NCBI GenBank assembly: GCA_026027325.1 | Contig: JAMSLZ010000006.1 | Span: forward strand, 1,860,001-1,924,000 | DNA length: 64,000 nt | Direction: 5' to 3' | DNA from: Actinomucor elegans | Lineage: Eukaryota; Mucoromycota; Mucoromycetes; Mucorales; Mucoraceae | In this document: in pieces, positions 11,859-24,438 of the stretch | How positions within the stretch are numbered: position 1 is the first letter of the stretch | Layout: every line of letters starts with the position of its first letter | Made by a program: the position numbers and the translations under genes | Notes under the pieces: generated by a model | The model's input: only the letters and a program-made list of their open reading frames with translations | The model's database searches: none | What the model was told of the DNA's origin: nothing

Positions 11859-13640
11859 AATAGATGATAATATAGAATATTATAACAATAAATAATGATA
11901 ACTGTATGTAAATAGCAATAGTACGTCGTTAGCCCGAAATATCTTCAAAAACAATAACAAGTATTTATTCCATACATGACGAAAATAGATTATAATAGTA
12001 TAATCTTTTAGTGCCCATATTACGTACCCGTTCATCCTGGTTTGCTGGCTTTAGTTGATACTCTAAACGCTACTTTTGCTAGTTGGCGGCGATAACATTT
12101 TTACTCGACAAAAAGCTTCAAAACTATAGTTTAGAAGCGTATGTGGTATATTAACAATACTACGGTTGAAAAAAAGAGCATCTATAAGATGCTGTAGCTC
12201 ATTTTGGGTACAAAATGTAACCTCTGGCTAAGCTCTGTTAAAATATCAATAGGTTCAATTGATTTAAATGTATGTAAGCTAGACAATCCTATGCTTATTA
12301 TGCTCACTCGACTGCTGCTGTCCTCTGGGGGGGCCTTTTCTTAAAGAAGGGGTTTACCTTTTGCTCCATATTTCTGTTTACCGGAGCGCTGCAAAAGTCA
12401 AATGAAAACATGGATTCTCAAAATGTCTATCAGTACTTTGAATGCTCAGTTTTTATTTGAAAATAATCATAGTTGTTATCTTCAGTGCCAAATATTACCT
12501 TTATGCTGTAATATACTGTGGTTAAGGTTGTATAAATGAATAGGTTTATTCAGACCTACAGTATCTCAGTAAATACCAATACTTATGACTCGTTGTATTG
12601 TTTTGCTATAGATAAAGACAAATGCCTTTTTTTTTATAAACCCAATTACATGTTTATACTATGATATATATTACATGCTTTTACTACGGCCAAGGTTCAT
12701 GTCTTTTGTTATGGAGCCTGTTTAATTCTTGTAATAAGAAAATATGGTCATTTTAATTTCTCATGGCTTACCGATCGCGAATTAATTCCGTTTCATTGGA
12801 TAGATTAAGAATGGACGAAGTATAATCTACAATTAAATACTGGCATATATATGTAATATATTGATAGTATTTCAATAAGCAAGGACTGTAGGGTATGTAG
12901 CAGCTCAATTTGAGCATATAATAGTCATCCGATGCGACATTAAACCGATCTCGATCGACAGATTTAGAGATGTTTACTTTTAACATTAACTTGTAAAATT
13001 TATTTGAGTGAGGTTATAATGTATAGTAAAAAAAAAAAAGAAAAGAAACAACTTTATAAACCAAGAAACCATCATATATCTGCATGATACTGAACGATAG
13101 CAGTGAATATTGTTAACAACAATATCGTTTATTTAACAGTTAAAAGATAATTCAACACTTAATATACAACCATTAGGTATTCAAGCTACTCTCATTCCTT
13201 GCGGTTAGGATAGTTTAAGAGCTATCATGGAGCTCTATCGATCTCGTTAGCCAATATTCAACATCAACTACAGCATCTGATTAGAAGTTATTTTAACTTG
13301 GATACTATCACTGCTATCGTATTTTATTAGTCAAAGGATTGCTTCTTTTCGCTATGATTTAGTAACATGCAAGAAAAAAAAAATGCTTCGTCAATTGAAA
13401 TACCAAAAATTCAAACACGTAAACTACTTGATCTAAAGTCGACTTGAAGTTTATTAGAAAATAATCAGGGCATAATAAGCAACGTAGTAAAAAGGGAATC
13501 AATTTATTTCGTATTCAGGGTATTGAAGAAATAAAAGGTGAAGAAAAAGGGGGGTTCTGTTTTGTAATAAACATTATAAAATGACTTCAATAGTTTTTTT
13601 TTTTTTTTACGATAGTGAATGACAATTGAGCTGATAGTAT
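11859..13640. other. Intergenic with one dispersed-repeat copy and small palindromes
   Basis: AATAAA-like signals follow the LYS4 stop at 11,888-11,893. Imperfect inverted repeats occur at 12,115-12,138 and 12,176-12,200. A reverse-oriented copy of the dispersed repeat is at 12,890-12,955. No gene or RNA is recognised. Confidence 0.55.
12890..12955 (-). repeat. Dispersed repeat copy, reverse orientation
   Basis: Read on the minus strand this copy carries CGGTTTAATGTCGCATCGGA followed downstream by TGCTCAAATTGAGCT, which is the family order. The first 20 bases are one of the best-preserved cores in the window. Confidence 0.6.
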
Positions 13641-16400
13641 TTACATGAAATACATGACCTTTTGAAGATCAGGCTTTACAACAGCGAAGCTGGCCATTTG
13701 AGCATCAGAATCCAAGGATTCGGAAGTAGCATCAGTGTCAGACCAGTTTTCACCACGACGATGGAATCTAGCACGGGCAGCGATCAAATCAGCATAGTAC
13801 GCGGCGGGAACGATGGAGACAGCACGAGTGGCACGACCATAGATGTAGCAGAGACGGTAAGTTAACTCTTGAAGGGAATCGGAAGTGAACTTGTTCTCAT
13901 CATAAAGAACATGGTAGTGCGTAGGACGAGATGTACCTTGGAGACCAGCATGAGATTGGAGGTAGAAGTCGAACTCGAAGGGATGGACGATGTCAGTATC
14001 AACAACAGTACCAGGCATACAGTTACCGGTACGATCAGCATCGCGCATTTCCATGGGGAAGAAACGAGCGTGATGACGCTTCTGAACAACGACAAAGGTA
14101 AGAGTAGGTTTGTATGATTTGTCCAAAGAAGCACAAGCGGCACGAATGGCGGCAACTTCAGAGTCCATGACTTGCTTGAATTGTCCTTCGGACACACCAT
14201 CACGATAGAACAAGATACGCTCGGGCTTTTGACCACAAGATTGGTAAAAGTTCTTGAGGACTTCCTTGATCATGTTAGCCAAATCAGCAATGATTTCAGT
14301 ACGATTGGCTTGGACACGAATGGCAGAAGAGTAACGTGAAGCACGAGCATCCATGGAAGCAGAAAGAGCAGCAATGGAAGGTCTGTTCATATCACCAGGT
14401 GCAGGATGAGTGACATCGGCACCAAGAATGATAGTGGGACGTTGGGCAATAAAAGGAATTTGAGGAGGGGATAAGAACAAGTTCATACCACCCAACTTCA
14501 TGTTTACCTTCAAACAGACGTTGGCACAGTATTGCTTCTTGGCATCAGCAATATGTTTGGACTGGACACACTGAGTAGGGACACCAATAACAGTATCGGA
14601 AATTCTCTTGATTTCAGCGTAAAGAGGTACACCAGTGTTGGGCAAGATACAAACGATCAGTTGAGGATTGGCCTTGGCGGCATTACCAGCCTTCAGCCAA
14701 GCTTCCTTCAAAGTACGATCAATGTTACCTTGAGGATCGGCAGAAGTGATGGGAGGTTGACGATTCACGACGTTCAAACCAGTATCAGCAAAGGTTTGAC
14801 ATAATTCACGAATGAATCTTTGTATAGCAGGCATGGGGACGGCACCAGCAAAGTTGACAACAGACCAAGAACCAAGGGTAGCACCTTGAGCGACCTTCTT
14901 GCCTCTCAAGTTCCAAGCACCACCTTGAGGAGCGAATTCGGCTTCTTGGGAAGAAGCGTGGTAAGAGATCTTGGGAGTAGGCAAGACACGAGCTTGGATG
15001 ACGGACATTTCAGGCTTGACAGCCATACCAAATTGTTGCATGTATGGGTTATCACGGTATTGCAAAAGTGAGAGACCTTGGTTAATTTTGTTAGCACGTA
15101 CGTTAGGTTTTTGACAAGTGAACTTGATCATTTCGGCTGTTTGCTTTTCATTGAGCTTCTTCATATGACGTTGACCAGGGACGACCTCACAGACTTCCAT
15201 AGGTAAGAAGATATCCTTCTTAACAACGACACAAGGCAAGAAGGGGAAGTTCAAACGCTTGTTGTATTGTTTGGCGAAATAGTTAGCCACAGACATTTCA
15301 TTACCAGCTTCATCCTTGAAGTTGGTCTTGTCAGCAGGGGAAGGAGTGAGCTTGGTAACCTTGTATTTGAGTTTTTTATCACCACGATGAACAACTTGGA
15401 TTCTCAAGCTCTTGAGGACCTTTTCAAGCTTGTTCATTTCACGGTCAGGAATACCGCGTCTAAGTTCATCAAGGGAGCGACGACCCAAGATCTTGGCGAC
15501 GATATCAGGAAGAGGACCAGATTCGTAAAAGGCTGTGGCACTAACATCAATGTTGATCATCATCTTACCTAAAGACGCGTGAAAAATTATCAGTTTTATA
15601 ATGTATTAATTGATACTAATTAAATGATAAACTTACCAACAGTAGGACGAGCAGATTGATAATAACCTTGCCAGACTTCAGCACCATTGGGAAGAGGGCG
15701 CTTGTCGGCAGGAGTGAAAAAAGAACGACCGACAGTGGAGTAGAGGGTGGAAGGGACATGACGGATAAGAACATCCAAAACCATGATGGCTACATAGGGA
15801 AAAAAATGATTGATTAATGACGCGTCTTTTTCTTTGGATAGAACCATGACTCATACCAGTTAAACAGTTTGATGTACAGGCAGATTGGCCAGTCAAGAAA
15901 CGACGAAGTTCTTCCATATTGACTTCACCAGCCTTCTTGATACGAATCTTGAAAAGACCGCCAGAGCGCTTAGCGGCACCAGGAGCACCTTCTTGGAGGT
16001 CAACCTATGTATTGTTTGAGTTAGTATGTGTTTTTGTTATGGTAAAATTCCTCAAACAAAGGAATATATAATAAATCATCCGAAAAAAAAGTGTTACCTC
16101 AAATTGCTTGGCTTGTTCTTCACCCAAGGGAAGAGGTTTAGGAGAGAAGACGTTCTTACGACCATCAAAGACTGTCTTGATACCAGTAAGAATACCTTGG
16201 CCATTGACATCTTCAAAGCACTTCCAGACCTTACGGTAAACAGCAGGAGGAGCTTGGGCGGGGTCGATGGTAACATCGTAATGATGAATGTTTTGTGTAG
16301 GGAAAGAGGTAACCTCAAAGAAGTTTGCTCTGACACGAACGGGCTTTCCGGCCTTTCCGGCGCCAGGACGTTTAACGAGCTCTGTTAATTCTAAAGACAT
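13641..16400 (-). CDS. ago: Argonaute protein (RNA interference effector)
   Basis: Four exons (16400-16098, 16004-15857, 15789-15637, 15568-13641) give 843 aa. The product binds small RNAs and silences matching transcripts. Regions visible in order are: an N-terminal domain (VRVRANFFEV, YDVTIDP), the linker and PAZ region (MMINIDVSATAFYESGPL onward, with VCEVVPGQR), the MID domain (LIVCILPN, GVPTQCV) and the PIWI domain. The slicer residues appear intact: Asp in GADVTHP near residue 590, a candidate glutamate finger in RTEIIADLANMI, Asp in YRDGVSEGQ, and His in SRPTHYHVL. The protein ends in the canonical -MYFM. It lacks the long Gly/Arg-rich N-terminal extension seen in some Argonautes. The upstream Ca2+-ATPase ends only 179 bp away on the same strand, so the promoter must be compact; that gap is a poly-purine run on the plus strand. 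Confidence 0.96.
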
Positions 16401-16579
16401 AGTATTGTTAGGGCAAAAAAAGTAAAAAAGAAAAAAAAAAGAAAAAAAAAAAGGAAAAAAGAAAGCAAAAAAAGACTTTTATTAGTGAATGCTTTTCAGC
16501 CGACGTCACAACTACTTGATATGGAATATTTTTTGGAACAATACTATGACTAATCGAAGCGTTTTTTCAGTTGATGATC

Positions 16580-19500
16580 CTATTTATAATTGATTATGTG
16601 ATTAAGCTCTATTTCTTTATCCTGTCTATCTTGCAAATAAGGTTTTCTGTTATTGTTCTTAGACAATGAAAAGACCAGCAGTTCATCTGGTATTAATCGA
16701 ATCACAGCGCCAATTGGAATTGACACCAGTCCAATAATGACACTCATCGTCCATAGGTGCTTATTGAGTGGTACTGTTTGAAAGGCGGTTCCACCATACT
16801 CTACTATAAATACCTGGCCACACACACTGATTGTAAATATGAGCATGAAGAATTTGTTGTTTTTGATGCCTTTGAATATATTCATTTTGTTATCTATTCT
16901 GCGGCAGCTACAAATCAAGTCATCCGTTAATTTAATTCGCAAGGGGGCTTTTAATTTGTACTTACTTGACTTCATTAAATATCTGGCAAAAGACAAAGGT
17001 AGTAAAGATTACTGTTTGCAGTGTTGCTAGATCATTCGATAGATCCAACACATCAGTATAAAGCAATGTCAAGATAATTGTCAACTGATATATTGTTTGG
17101 CCTATAATCATTTTCCACATACAAACATCTATCAATGGAGCAGTTCTGGGTTCTGGTAATCGATTTAGCAAATCAGGCGAAGGCGGATCAGTCGCCAGTG
17201 CTAGTGCAGCAAACGTATCCATAATTAAATTGACCCATAACAACTGCACGGCAGATAATATAGAAGTCTGCTCACTACTAACGATAGCTGAGAAAATAGT
17301 CAACATGACAGCTGTGATATTGATTGTTAACTGAAATTGTAAGAACTTTTTGACTGAATCATTGACACAACGACCCCAAGAGATGGCTCGCACGATACTC
17401 GAAAAGTTGTCATCCATCAATATAATACTGGATGCTTCCTTAGCTACTTCAGTACCAGCAATGCCCATACTAAAACCGACATCGGCTGCCTTTAGTGCAG
17501 GCCCATCATTGGTACCATCACCAGTAACCGCAACAATTTCCCCAACGTCGCGTAACGCATTAACCAATAATTTTTTATCTTCAGGGCTTGATCTCGCCAG
17601 GACACGCAATTGAGGTAGTATTCTTGTCCTTTGTTCATGAGATAGCTTTCGAAAGGCAGGACCATCCATAGCCAAGGCGCCGTAGGTATAGATACCACAT
17701 TGTCTCGCAATGCTCTTGGCCGTCAACATGTTGTCACCTGTGACCATCCTTACACAGACACCGGCTTTTTGACATGCTCCAACAGCATCTGTCACACCAT
17801 ACCTTAATGGGTCTTCAATACCTACTATACCTAGTAAAGTCAACTGACCGCCGTCGATCACTTCCTCCAGTTTTCTTTGCGATGGCCAACTATCAAAGTC
17901 TTGATAGCATATAGCCATTGTACGCAAGCATCGAGTAGCATAGCTCTGGATGACCTTGACCATACGATCACGGTTATCTTCTGTCATTGCACGAGTCACT
18001 ATAGCATAATTATCTGGGTCATTTGTTATAGGCAAGTCATACGAAGGATCGTGCATAGAAACAAGACGATGGCAGTTGTTTAGTAGCAATTCAGAAGCCC
18101 CTTTGATATGAACTCGGTAAATAGGATGACCTGATTCTGTAGGGATCCGTATCACAGTCGCCATAGACTTGCGCAAAGAGCTAAAGGGAAACACAGCCTC
18201 CACCTGCCAAAAGGTACGTAGTAATTCGAAAGGCTGCGATTGCATATAGTCTTTGGCAAAGTTCAGCATGGCTGTTTCTGTCTTATTGCCAACCAATAAT
18301 GAACTACCTATTGGGTTTATGTTTTCGAAAGCTGTTGAATTGATAGCCATGGCTTGATTAATAAAGTTTCGAACAGCGTTTGGAATCTTGTCCTTTATAT
18401 GCTGGATATCAATGAGGTCACTACGAGAAGCAGGCGGGTCCTTGAGGAACCGAAAAGACGAGCCAAACGTACCAGCTACAACAGCCATTCTGTTTTGAGT
18501 GAGTGTACCCGTTTTGTCTGAGCAGATGGTGGTGGCATTGCCCATTGTTTCGCAAGCAGCTAATACACGGACCAGATTATTGTCTTTTAACATTCTTTGT
18601 GTTGCGTATGCAAGAGCTTCATTGGTATTTTATGTTAATAGAACTATATGACGATATTGATTGTATATACATTACCAAGAGTAACAGCCAGCGGTAACCC
18701 TTCAGGAACTGCAACTACAATGACAGTAACAGTAGTAATCAGTATCTGCATGATATGCGAGACAATATCAGAAGTTTTGGTAGAAAGACTGCCAGTTGAA
18801 TACCCCACAATGGATCGAATGAGTAACATGCTTATCAAGAATCCTGCTGCAGATAACCCACACTTGGCAATACTTGTAGCTAGTATATCCAGTTTGTCTT
18901 GTAAAGGTGTATTTTGATCTTTAGTCCGAAGTGCCATCAAGGTGCGTCCATGAAAAGAGTTAGGCCCAACTGCCGTAACTATATAAGTGCATATTCCTTC
19001 ATTGACTTTGGATCCAGATATCAAGAAAGGATCTGGCGAACCTTCTCCGAACTCGCTTAATGTAGTTGAGCCAAAGCTGTTTCTTTTACTGGCTTTGATA
19101 TAGTCACTTTCCGATATACAGACAAGTGAGCCGAGAGAGTCTATAGAGTCACGATCCGTTTTGTTCTGAAGACGATAACAATCTTTCCAAGGTAATTTGT
19201 GCACAGCTTCTGATTCTCCCGTGGCTGAGGATTCGTCGCATTTCAAGTTGTGTCCTTCAATAAAAACACCATCGGCGCATACGATATCACCAGGCTCGAG
19301 CTTTAATACATCACCTACTTGAACATCATGTACTGGTAGTAATATCTGTTTACCAGAACGAATAGCCTAACCATGCATATTTTTTTTTAGCTTGATAATA
19401 GTTGAATATGATTAGCTTACTTACAGACACTTGTCGATCGTCCTTTTTCGCGTTTAAACTACGAAACTGCCGTTCTTTTTGGAAATCATTTACACTGCCA

Positions 19501-20210
19501 ACAATCACCACTAGTACAACTGCGATAATGATGGCCACTCCTTCCACCCATTTGACACCTGGCACTTTGTTTCCAAAGCTATCATACTCTATGGTATGGA
19601 TATCCTCATAAATACCCACAGTCAAAGAGACCATTGCTGATACTGTCAATAATATCTAAAATCCAAATCAGTAACTCAGATTATTAGATGCTACTAATAT
19701 TACCAATGTCTTGTCTTGAAACGCCTCCCACATCAGTTGCAGTAATGTCACTTCTTCTACTTGAGGCAGAACATTGGATCCAAATACTTGTCTTCTCTGT
19801 GTAAATGTTTCAGCATCTATGGACAATGGAAACTGAGCTTGGTAAAACTCGTCTTCTTGTTGTCGATGATGATGTTCTGCTGTCTTGTGTTGCAATAGAT
19901 CATACATGTGTATATACGATAGACTGTCCTCATCCCATACAAGGCCTGTCGTAGGGTGTGAATGCAAGCCTTTGGCTATACCTTCAATGCCACCTACATG
20001 ATCTAGAAAATCCAGCCGTTTTTGATTTACGAGATCTGTCAGTTGTTCAAGCGTAAATGCAAAAGGGTTCGCAGGATCAGTGTGCGGTATCATGAGCATG
20101 TCGATGGATGCACTCGGCTTGAGTGTGCTGTCACTTGTTTTCGTGGACTGCTCTGGGAGCTCTGGAAGTTCTAGGGAAGACGGGTACGAATCTTGATCGC
20201 CACTTTTCAT
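16580..20210 (-). CDS. PMC1: Calcium-transporting P-type ATPase, PMCA/Pmc1 type
   Basis: Five exons (20210-19704, 19655-19425, 19366-18676, 18616-16966, 16907-16580) give 1135 aa, the usual size for PMCA pumps. It should pump Ca2+ out of the cytosol, in fungi usually into the vacuole. Visible features are the actuator motif CDESSATGESEAV, the Ca2+-site helix VPEGLPLAVTLALAYAT, the phosphorylated Asp in CSDKTGTLTQ near residue 510, nucleotide-binding KGASELLL, the hinge VTGDGTNDGPALKAADVGF and then MGIAGTEVAKEAS. The C-terminal membrane segments include QLLWVNLIMDTFAALALATD and FNEVNCRR, which spans the last intron. The start is the ATG at 20,210, since the frame upstream opens only with TTG. 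The Ser/Pro-rich N-terminus may be regulatory. A PMCA calmodulin site at the C-terminus is not evident. Confidence 0.94.
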
Positions 20211-21691
20211 TATCAAACTGTGAAAGAAAGAAAAAAGGTTAAAGAAAGAAATCAGACGAACGACACCTTATGGTATCACTTTAGAATAAATTATAGGGGT
20301 TTTGTTTAACAAGATGTAACCTACTGCTAACTGCCCCTTGACTCTGTTGTAAATTGTTTTAACAGTTTATCCGTGTTCCAAATAGTGTCTGTTATAGTCA
20401 AATTATACTTGTAAAGGAGGTTCTTACTGGTAGTCTTTATGTAGTTCAAGCTTTAGCTTACAAATGAGTACGTATGTAGATAAATTCGCACATATAGGGG
20501 TGCACCCTTTTACGAAATAATATAGGAGATGGCTTATTATAATCTAAAACTTTCTTATCTCCTTAGATCTGATTATCAAAGCCCAAATACCATCTATTCT
20601 CAGTTTGGTAAAACTCTTAGTGATGCATTGTTAATCTGCTCTCAATTAAACCTCAAAATACTCACTATAATCTGAGGAGAAAGATGAAAAAAGACACATG
20701 TAGGAAAGAGAATTTAATGAAACAAAGAAATTGATATTCAATTTGATGTTGCAACTCATTATATGCGTGAAGTGTTAACCAGATGTGATATTAGGCCAAT
20801 ACTAGTCAAGATATTTATCGATCTATAGATGCACCACCTGGTATAAAATGTATATAATTCAAAGCTCTTTGTCATAACCATGGTGGCTTATTTAAATGAC
20901 AATTTTGGTGGATGCAATGGATAGTTCCTTCTGAGCATGTCCTACTCATCAGATGTGACATTGAATTTGAATTGGCCAAGAGATCTAAATAAATTAAAAA
21001 TGAAGAAATTGCCATACCTGTCGAATATAGACGTATTTTCAATGTTCTTTTAAGCTGTAAACAGTATTATGAAGTCTTGTGGAGTATTTTAGGCATAACA
21101 ACAGAGATCCAAATATGTATACAAAATGAGGTTTGATGTATTTTATCAAGTGCAAGGCGCTCATCAAGTTATGATACAATTCACAAAGTTTATTAAGGAC
21201 AACTATATGACATAAACATCATATCTAGTGATCTTTGCTCCATTTGATATGCATTCCGCATTAAATATATTTTCAAGTTATTTGTTGAGCATCAACAAGT
21301 GTTGACAATTATAAACAGGATCAAAGTGCTTACAAAACTAGTCTCTAATATTAAGCGAGACTCGCAAGAAAATATTATTGCCCAACCACAGAAAGCCAAT
21401 AAGTATGAAGAAATCGCTTAATGACTTACTTTTTCTTTACTTTTGATACTCTTAAAGATATTTTAGAGGCATGGCTATAATGCAGCGTTGCTTGCTTTAG
21501 ATCAAATTATATAGTAATTTATTATTATTATTATTAGTATTATTGATTAGAAGCTAATAGAAGCAGCAAACATGCTAATTATAAGCTATTATTTGAAAAC
21601 TTATTGTCAAGTTGAGTAACTTGCGTCCTGTTTATAACGGTAAGCAGTGCATTGTATATTTTATTTAGATACACATTATATAATAGACCGA
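20211..21691. other. Intergenic, two reverse dispersed-repeat fragments
   Basis: The stretch holds the promoter of the Ca2+-ATPase and the 3' side of the TFIIF gene. A partial repeat copy is at 20,776-20,815 and a fuller one at 20,908-20,990, both reverse. The rest is AT-rich with no coding signal. Confidence 0.55.
20908..20990 (-). repeat. Dispersed repeat copy, reverse orientation
   Basis: The plus strand reads CTTCTGAGCATGTCCTACT, then CATCAGATGTGACATTGAAT, then GGCCAAGAGATCT, which is the reverse complement order of the family. A neighbouring fragment at 20,776-20,815 repeats only CCAGATGTGATATT and nearby bases. Confidence 0.55.
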
Positions 21692-22816
21692 TTATAATTT
21701 TACTTCCTCCATTTCTTCATTATCATCGTCTTCATCAGTAGATATATCTTCTTCTACATTATTCAGCGCAGTTTGTTTCTCTGCTGCCGATAATCTCTGT
21801 TTGAACTCGGGCTTCAACTGATAATTGCCAGCGTAAGGACCTCTTTTGTTCAAAATACAAATCTCGGCCAAAATCTCTTTCAAATACTGATTTGGTTGCT
21901 TTGTATGTTCAACAATACCCTTGAATGACCAGTAAGGGAACTTGTCGAAGGCAGCAAACAACAGATCCATGAGCTCGTTTCTGGGCATACGTGTTGCCTT
22001 TTCTTTGTCTGTTTTGGGCTTCTTGGTAGTCTACCAAAGATAAAGCATTCAATTAACACAGCCCAATGAATTAAAGATCGTACTTACAATAAAGTCGGAA
22101 AAGCTACTGTTGGGCATGCTGCTACTGGCACCAGGAACAAAGACGGGTTGATTATTTTGTCCCAAGATTTGTACTGTTCTTTGCGGTGTGCCTGCTTCTA
22201 ATACACGCTTTCTCATAATACTTCGATACGTACCGAACTGTGAAGGTGTTGCTGTACATTCGTGATGAACTGTGCCGCTGATAGCTTTACTACCGTTTTG
22301 ATCCTCACTGAAGACAAACTTGTTGTGAACTTCGCCAGGTGTAATGTGTATACTGTATTCTTTTGGAAGATTGGGTGTTTGCTCATCTTCGGGTAATACA
22401 AGTGCAATCTATTAAACAAAGATTAGTTGAACAATATCTTTATACGAGATTGGATTGTATACATTGGCTGTTTTCCCTGGTGGTGGACTAGAGAAAAATG
22501 AGATCAATACATGTAAGATCAAACCGATTATGAGTATTTACCGATTGTAGATTCGAATACTACCCAAGTTGATATTATCTTCGTCAACCTGTCTCCATTT
22601 TTCAGCCAAAAACTTAGGAACCTATAGGCGAAAAAAAAAAAAAGTTAAATAGATGCTTTAAACAAAGCTAGCTATTTGGTTACGTACTTTGACTAGCCAA
22701 ACTTTTGTATTCACATCGTCTAATTTAAGGTCTTCAGCATCGTCTTCATCAAACACTTCTTCTAAGGATCCGGGATCGTCTTCAAAAAGAGCATCGACGT
22801 CGTTATGATCAGACAT
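21692..22816 (-). CDS. TFG2: Transcription initiation factor IIF, beta subunit (RAP30/Tfg2)
   Basis: Five exons (22816-22688, 22621-22542, 22487-22463, 22408-22088, 22030-21692) give 297 aa. TFIIF beta helps recruit RNA polymerase II to promoters in the nucleus. The acidic N-terminus leads into the dimerisation domain (KVWLVKVPKFLAEKW near residues 38-52, then LGSIRIYNR). The middle holds GTVHHECTATP. The C-terminal winged-helix DNA-binding domain is ATRMPRNELMDLLFAAFDKF...YWSFKGIVEHTKQPNQYLKE...YQLKPEF, followed by an acidic tail. Exon 3 is only 25 nt. All junctions keep frame with GT/AG borders. The paralogous or partner alpha subunit is not in the window. Confidence 0.94.
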
Positions 22817-23799
22817 TTTTTTTAATTTAATTTAATTAATGAAAGAAGAATGTTTTTATAGGTATAAAGCGTGATACCTATTCTTGTAAAAATTAGACTG
22901 CGACGGCAAGTCAATTTGCACATATTTCATGCCTATGTCAATATTTCAGATACCAAAAATTGATAAGCAAACTAGGGCAGAACAGGCATAAATGATAATA
23001 CTAGCAAACAAATAATAATAAATACCATTGGTAATAGTATCATTTAGCGGTTGAAAATCAGTAAATACCCTGGTCGATGAAGAAGAAAAAAACAAATATA
23101 TTAATGAAAAGTGGCTACAAGTGAATGCATGCAAAGAAAACCTTTGATCGGATGATAGAAGTGAGGCTTTAATAGATGCAGTGGTTCATTCTAAGCATGT
23201 ATATAATATTAATCAGATGCCACATTTGAACGAGACCAGTGAAAGATCTAAAGACGAAAAAATAGATAACTTTTGAAATAATCGAGGGCATCTCCTCAAA
23301 GCCTATTATCTACATGGATTTTTTTTTTTTATTTCAACTTTGTTTGATTTGACCTAGGGTGACAGGACCGATTGTATGATCATTCGTAGACATAAAAGCA
23401 ATAAGGTAGTCACGATCAATGGTACTATTGCAGATCATGAAGGAATACCTAATATCATTCACTCTCTTAGAGGTACTGTAGGTAGCGTTTAAGCAAAAAG
23501 TACGAGATTACTGTGTTAAAATTTACTAGCAAGGAGAGATAGTCATGCGCATAATGCGAGATGTCGTTGGTATTGCATGATAGATTGCCATGAAAGGTCT
23601 TGTAACTCTTGGAAAAGCTTATTATTTATCCAGCTAAAAAAAAAAAACTTTATATCTCTAGAATCAAACAAGTACAGCATTTTGTTAAGCTAAAAACGAA
23701 AGAGATATTTATGAGCAATAGCCTTTATCCAAGACGATAAATACAAGTACTGGTACTACTTTTTGCATTATGTCCCATATATCATGGTAAGCTACTGTT
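22817..23799. other. Intergenic with one dispersed-repeat copy
   Basis: A reverse dispersed-repeat copy lies at 23,170-23,251. Poly-T and poly-A runs occur near 23,319 and 23,637. No gene is supported. Confidence 0.55.
23170..23251 (-). repeat. Dispersed repeat copy, reverse orientation
   Basis: The plus strand reads AATAGATGCAGTGGTTCATT, CTAAGCATGTATA, AATCAGATGCCACATTTGAA and GAAAGATCT. This copy preserves the full order of the family and defines its distal end (the TAATAGATG side). Confidence 0.65.
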
Positions 23800-24438
23800 C
23801 TATCTCTTAATTTGGCGTCTTGACTTGTCCAATTGATGAAGATCCCTTTTCGCCTGTCTAACAAATTTTGAAGAGTTTAGCAATTGGGATTCGATCTCAT
23901 CAATCGCTCTACGTGCAAGAAGTAAAGTGTGCAAATCCTCAGCGTGAATGAGTCAAAATGGGGGGGGGGTCCATTAGATTAAAAAGATACATCAAAGGAT
24001 TCTTCGTGTAATAAATTAGTTTCAGTCGAGCAGTACATCTACATTTTTTGCTTTTCTTTTGAATATAACGGCCATCAATCTTGATGATCGAATAGCAATG
24101 TTCATTACAATGGGATTTATAGGCTTGAGAGAAAAGAACACGTTTTGGATATGTTTTCCTTGCGGCAGACGTACTAGTCTCAGTAATAGCCTCACCATTA
24201 GTTTCGTCAGTAGTGTGAATAGAAGACTGTTCAACATCTATCTTGTTTTTTTGTTGAAAATGACCCATTTAATAACACATTATTCTCCCATTCGTTCCAA
24301 ACAGGCCGGCCAAGCTGACAAGCCAACTTTAATAGTAACTGAGAAGCTTATTACCTCTTTAATACTCGATTGAATAAGGCAAGAACTAATATTACTGGGA
24401 TTAAAGGTAGTTTCAATAGTAGAAGTGATAAATGGCAT
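23800..24438 (-). CDS. Small unknown protein, Cys/His-rich middle and C-terminal coiled coil
   Basis: I assembled this from three exons (24438-24355, 24241-23991, 23908-23800), giving 147 aa in one frame. The first intron runs from GTAATA to CAAG. The second runs from GTATCT, through a CTAAT branch-like site, to GTAG, and it contains the conspicuous 10-C run, so that run is not coding. The N-terminus is Ser/Thr-rich. The middle has a Cys/His cluster (SHCNEHCY, then KKSKKCRC) within a basic stretch. The end (IDEIESQLLNSSKFVRQAKR) looks like a coiled coil. It may be a nucleic-acid-binding or complex subunit, but I do not recognise the family. The acceptor of intron 1 is purine-rich and is the weakest point of the model. 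Confidence 0.5.

Noticed and set aside
20211..20216. TTG-ATA extension before the Ca2+-ATPase start
   Set aside because: Eukaryotic initiation at TTG is unlikely. The ATG at 20,210 follows two codons later.
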